Under the pieces are notes generated by a model. The model worked only from the letters and a program-made list of their open reading frames with translations. It was not told the DNA's origin and made no database searches. Positions 63,808 to 64,000 of a stretch of DNA of 64,000 bases are shown here, piece by piece. This DNA comes from Rhizobium etli CFN 42 (lineage in GTDB: Bacteria; Pseudomonadota; Alphaproteobacteria; Rhizobiales; Rhizobiaceae): NCBI RefSeq assembly GCF_000092045.1, contig NC_004041.2:62001-126000 (forward strand), written 5' to 3'. Within the stretch, counting starts at the first letter, position 1. Every line of letters begins with the position of its first letter. The position numbers were made by a program, and so were the translations under genes.

Positions 63808-63825
63808 CAGACAATCGGGTTGTCC
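63808..63825. promoter_or_regulatory. GntR operator 8, weak copy
   Basis: CAGACAATCGGGTTGTCC resembles the core CAGACAATCTG with one changed base in the second arm, about 70 bp before the second gntR. Confidence 0.35.
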
Positions 63826-63892
63826 TACGAAACGCTCCGGCAGTATATTGATTCTGTGCGTCACTAGAAATTTCATCGAAGGTTTGTTGTGA

Positions 63893-64000
63893 ATGGGAAC
63901 GATCGACCTCCAGATTAGACGTCAAAACGCCTCTCTTCGAATCCTTGTTGAGGATAAGCTCCGGCAGGCTATTTCAAGTGGCCGTTTCAAGCCCGGGCAG
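63893..64000 (+). CDS. Second GntR (FCD-type) regulator, start only
   Basis: The first 36 residues (from MGTIDLQIRRQNASLR) share 23 identical positions with the first 36 of the regulator at 31689, including RQNASLR and FKPGQ. The rest is outside the window. Together the two regulators bracket the scattered catabolic genes and may bind the same operator. Confidence 0.85.
   Translation, partial: MGTIDLQIRRQNASLRILVEDKLRQAISSGRFKPGQ

Overview
The window looks like part of a symbiotic plasmid or island from a Rhizobium close to R. etli / R. phaseoli. Grounds for this (inference from content) are a rhizobial type III secretion (T3S) cluster of the R. etli type, a Tat-exported tyrosinase behind a NifA/sigma54-type promoter, FCD-GntR-controlled catabolic genes, large chemoreceptors and a dense load of broken IS elements. 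No rRNA, tRNA or CRISPR array was seen.

1-14.0 kb: a T3S gene cluster. After the tail of a probable HrpK-like translocator (1-569), the + strand carries a tightly overlapping operon: small ORF, sctI(nolB)-sctJ-sctK-sctL-sctN-sctQ-sctR-sctS-sctT-sctU. The opposite strand carries a HrpW-like pectate-lyase effector, sctV, an FHA-type sctD and a 52-codon candidate needle/pilin gene. Then come a short secretin half (rhcC1) and a coiled-coil sctO. SctU lacks its whole autocleavage domain, so this apparatus may be impaired. An XRE regulator closes the cluster.

14.5-22.2 kb: a scrap region with remnants of a helicase, a DUF4334 protein and IS481 and IS256 transposases. It also holds two intact and striking items. 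One is a four-hairpin small-RNA locus whose loops all carry the anti-Shine-Dalgarno CCTCCTCCC-type motif, directly behind a sigma54-like promoter. The other is a minus-strand HAD phosphatase / StiP-PELOTA / phosphoribosyltransferase-TRSP trio of the kind linked to Ter stress systems.

22.2-31.1 kb: three genes or gene pairs, each behind a -24/-12 promoter with exact GG-N10-GC spacing: melA (tyrosinase) with a small secreted partner, an M28-like exported protein, and a DUF3141 (PHA-synthase-like) protein. A decayed hipBA module follows.

31.5-41.8 kb and 49-64 kb: a catabolic regulon. An FCD-type GntR regulator is followed by a beta-hydroxyacid dehydrogenase, a carboxymuconolactone-decarboxylase-like protein, an alpha/beta hydrolase, a sugar-type ABC transporter and a semialdehyde dehydrogenase. 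Further on lie an SDR-like protein, an orphan paralogue of the binding protein, a metallo-beta-lactamase hydrolase, a zinc alcohol dehydrogenase, a frameshifted lactonase-like gene and the start of a second, paralogous GntR gene. A recurring operator (core CAGATTGTCTG, usually inside TTGACAGATTGTCTGAT, so overlapping a -35 box) occurs before most of these units and ties them together. The gene set (semialdehyde dehydrogenase + alcohol dehydrogenase + lactonase) recalls the attKLM/blc lactone pathway.

41.8-49 kb and the breaks between: a group II intron remnant, IS630 elements and an intact IS66 element with a clear 8-bp target duplication that separates one regulon promoter from whatever it drove. 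Signalling genes are interspersed: two methyl-accepting chemotaxis proteins (one ending in WEEF), a cheW pseudogene, an AraC regulator and a PAS-PAS-PAS-GGDEF-EAL protein. Together the distal part reads as sense, swim toward, import and oxidise a plant-derived (possibly lactone-type) compound.
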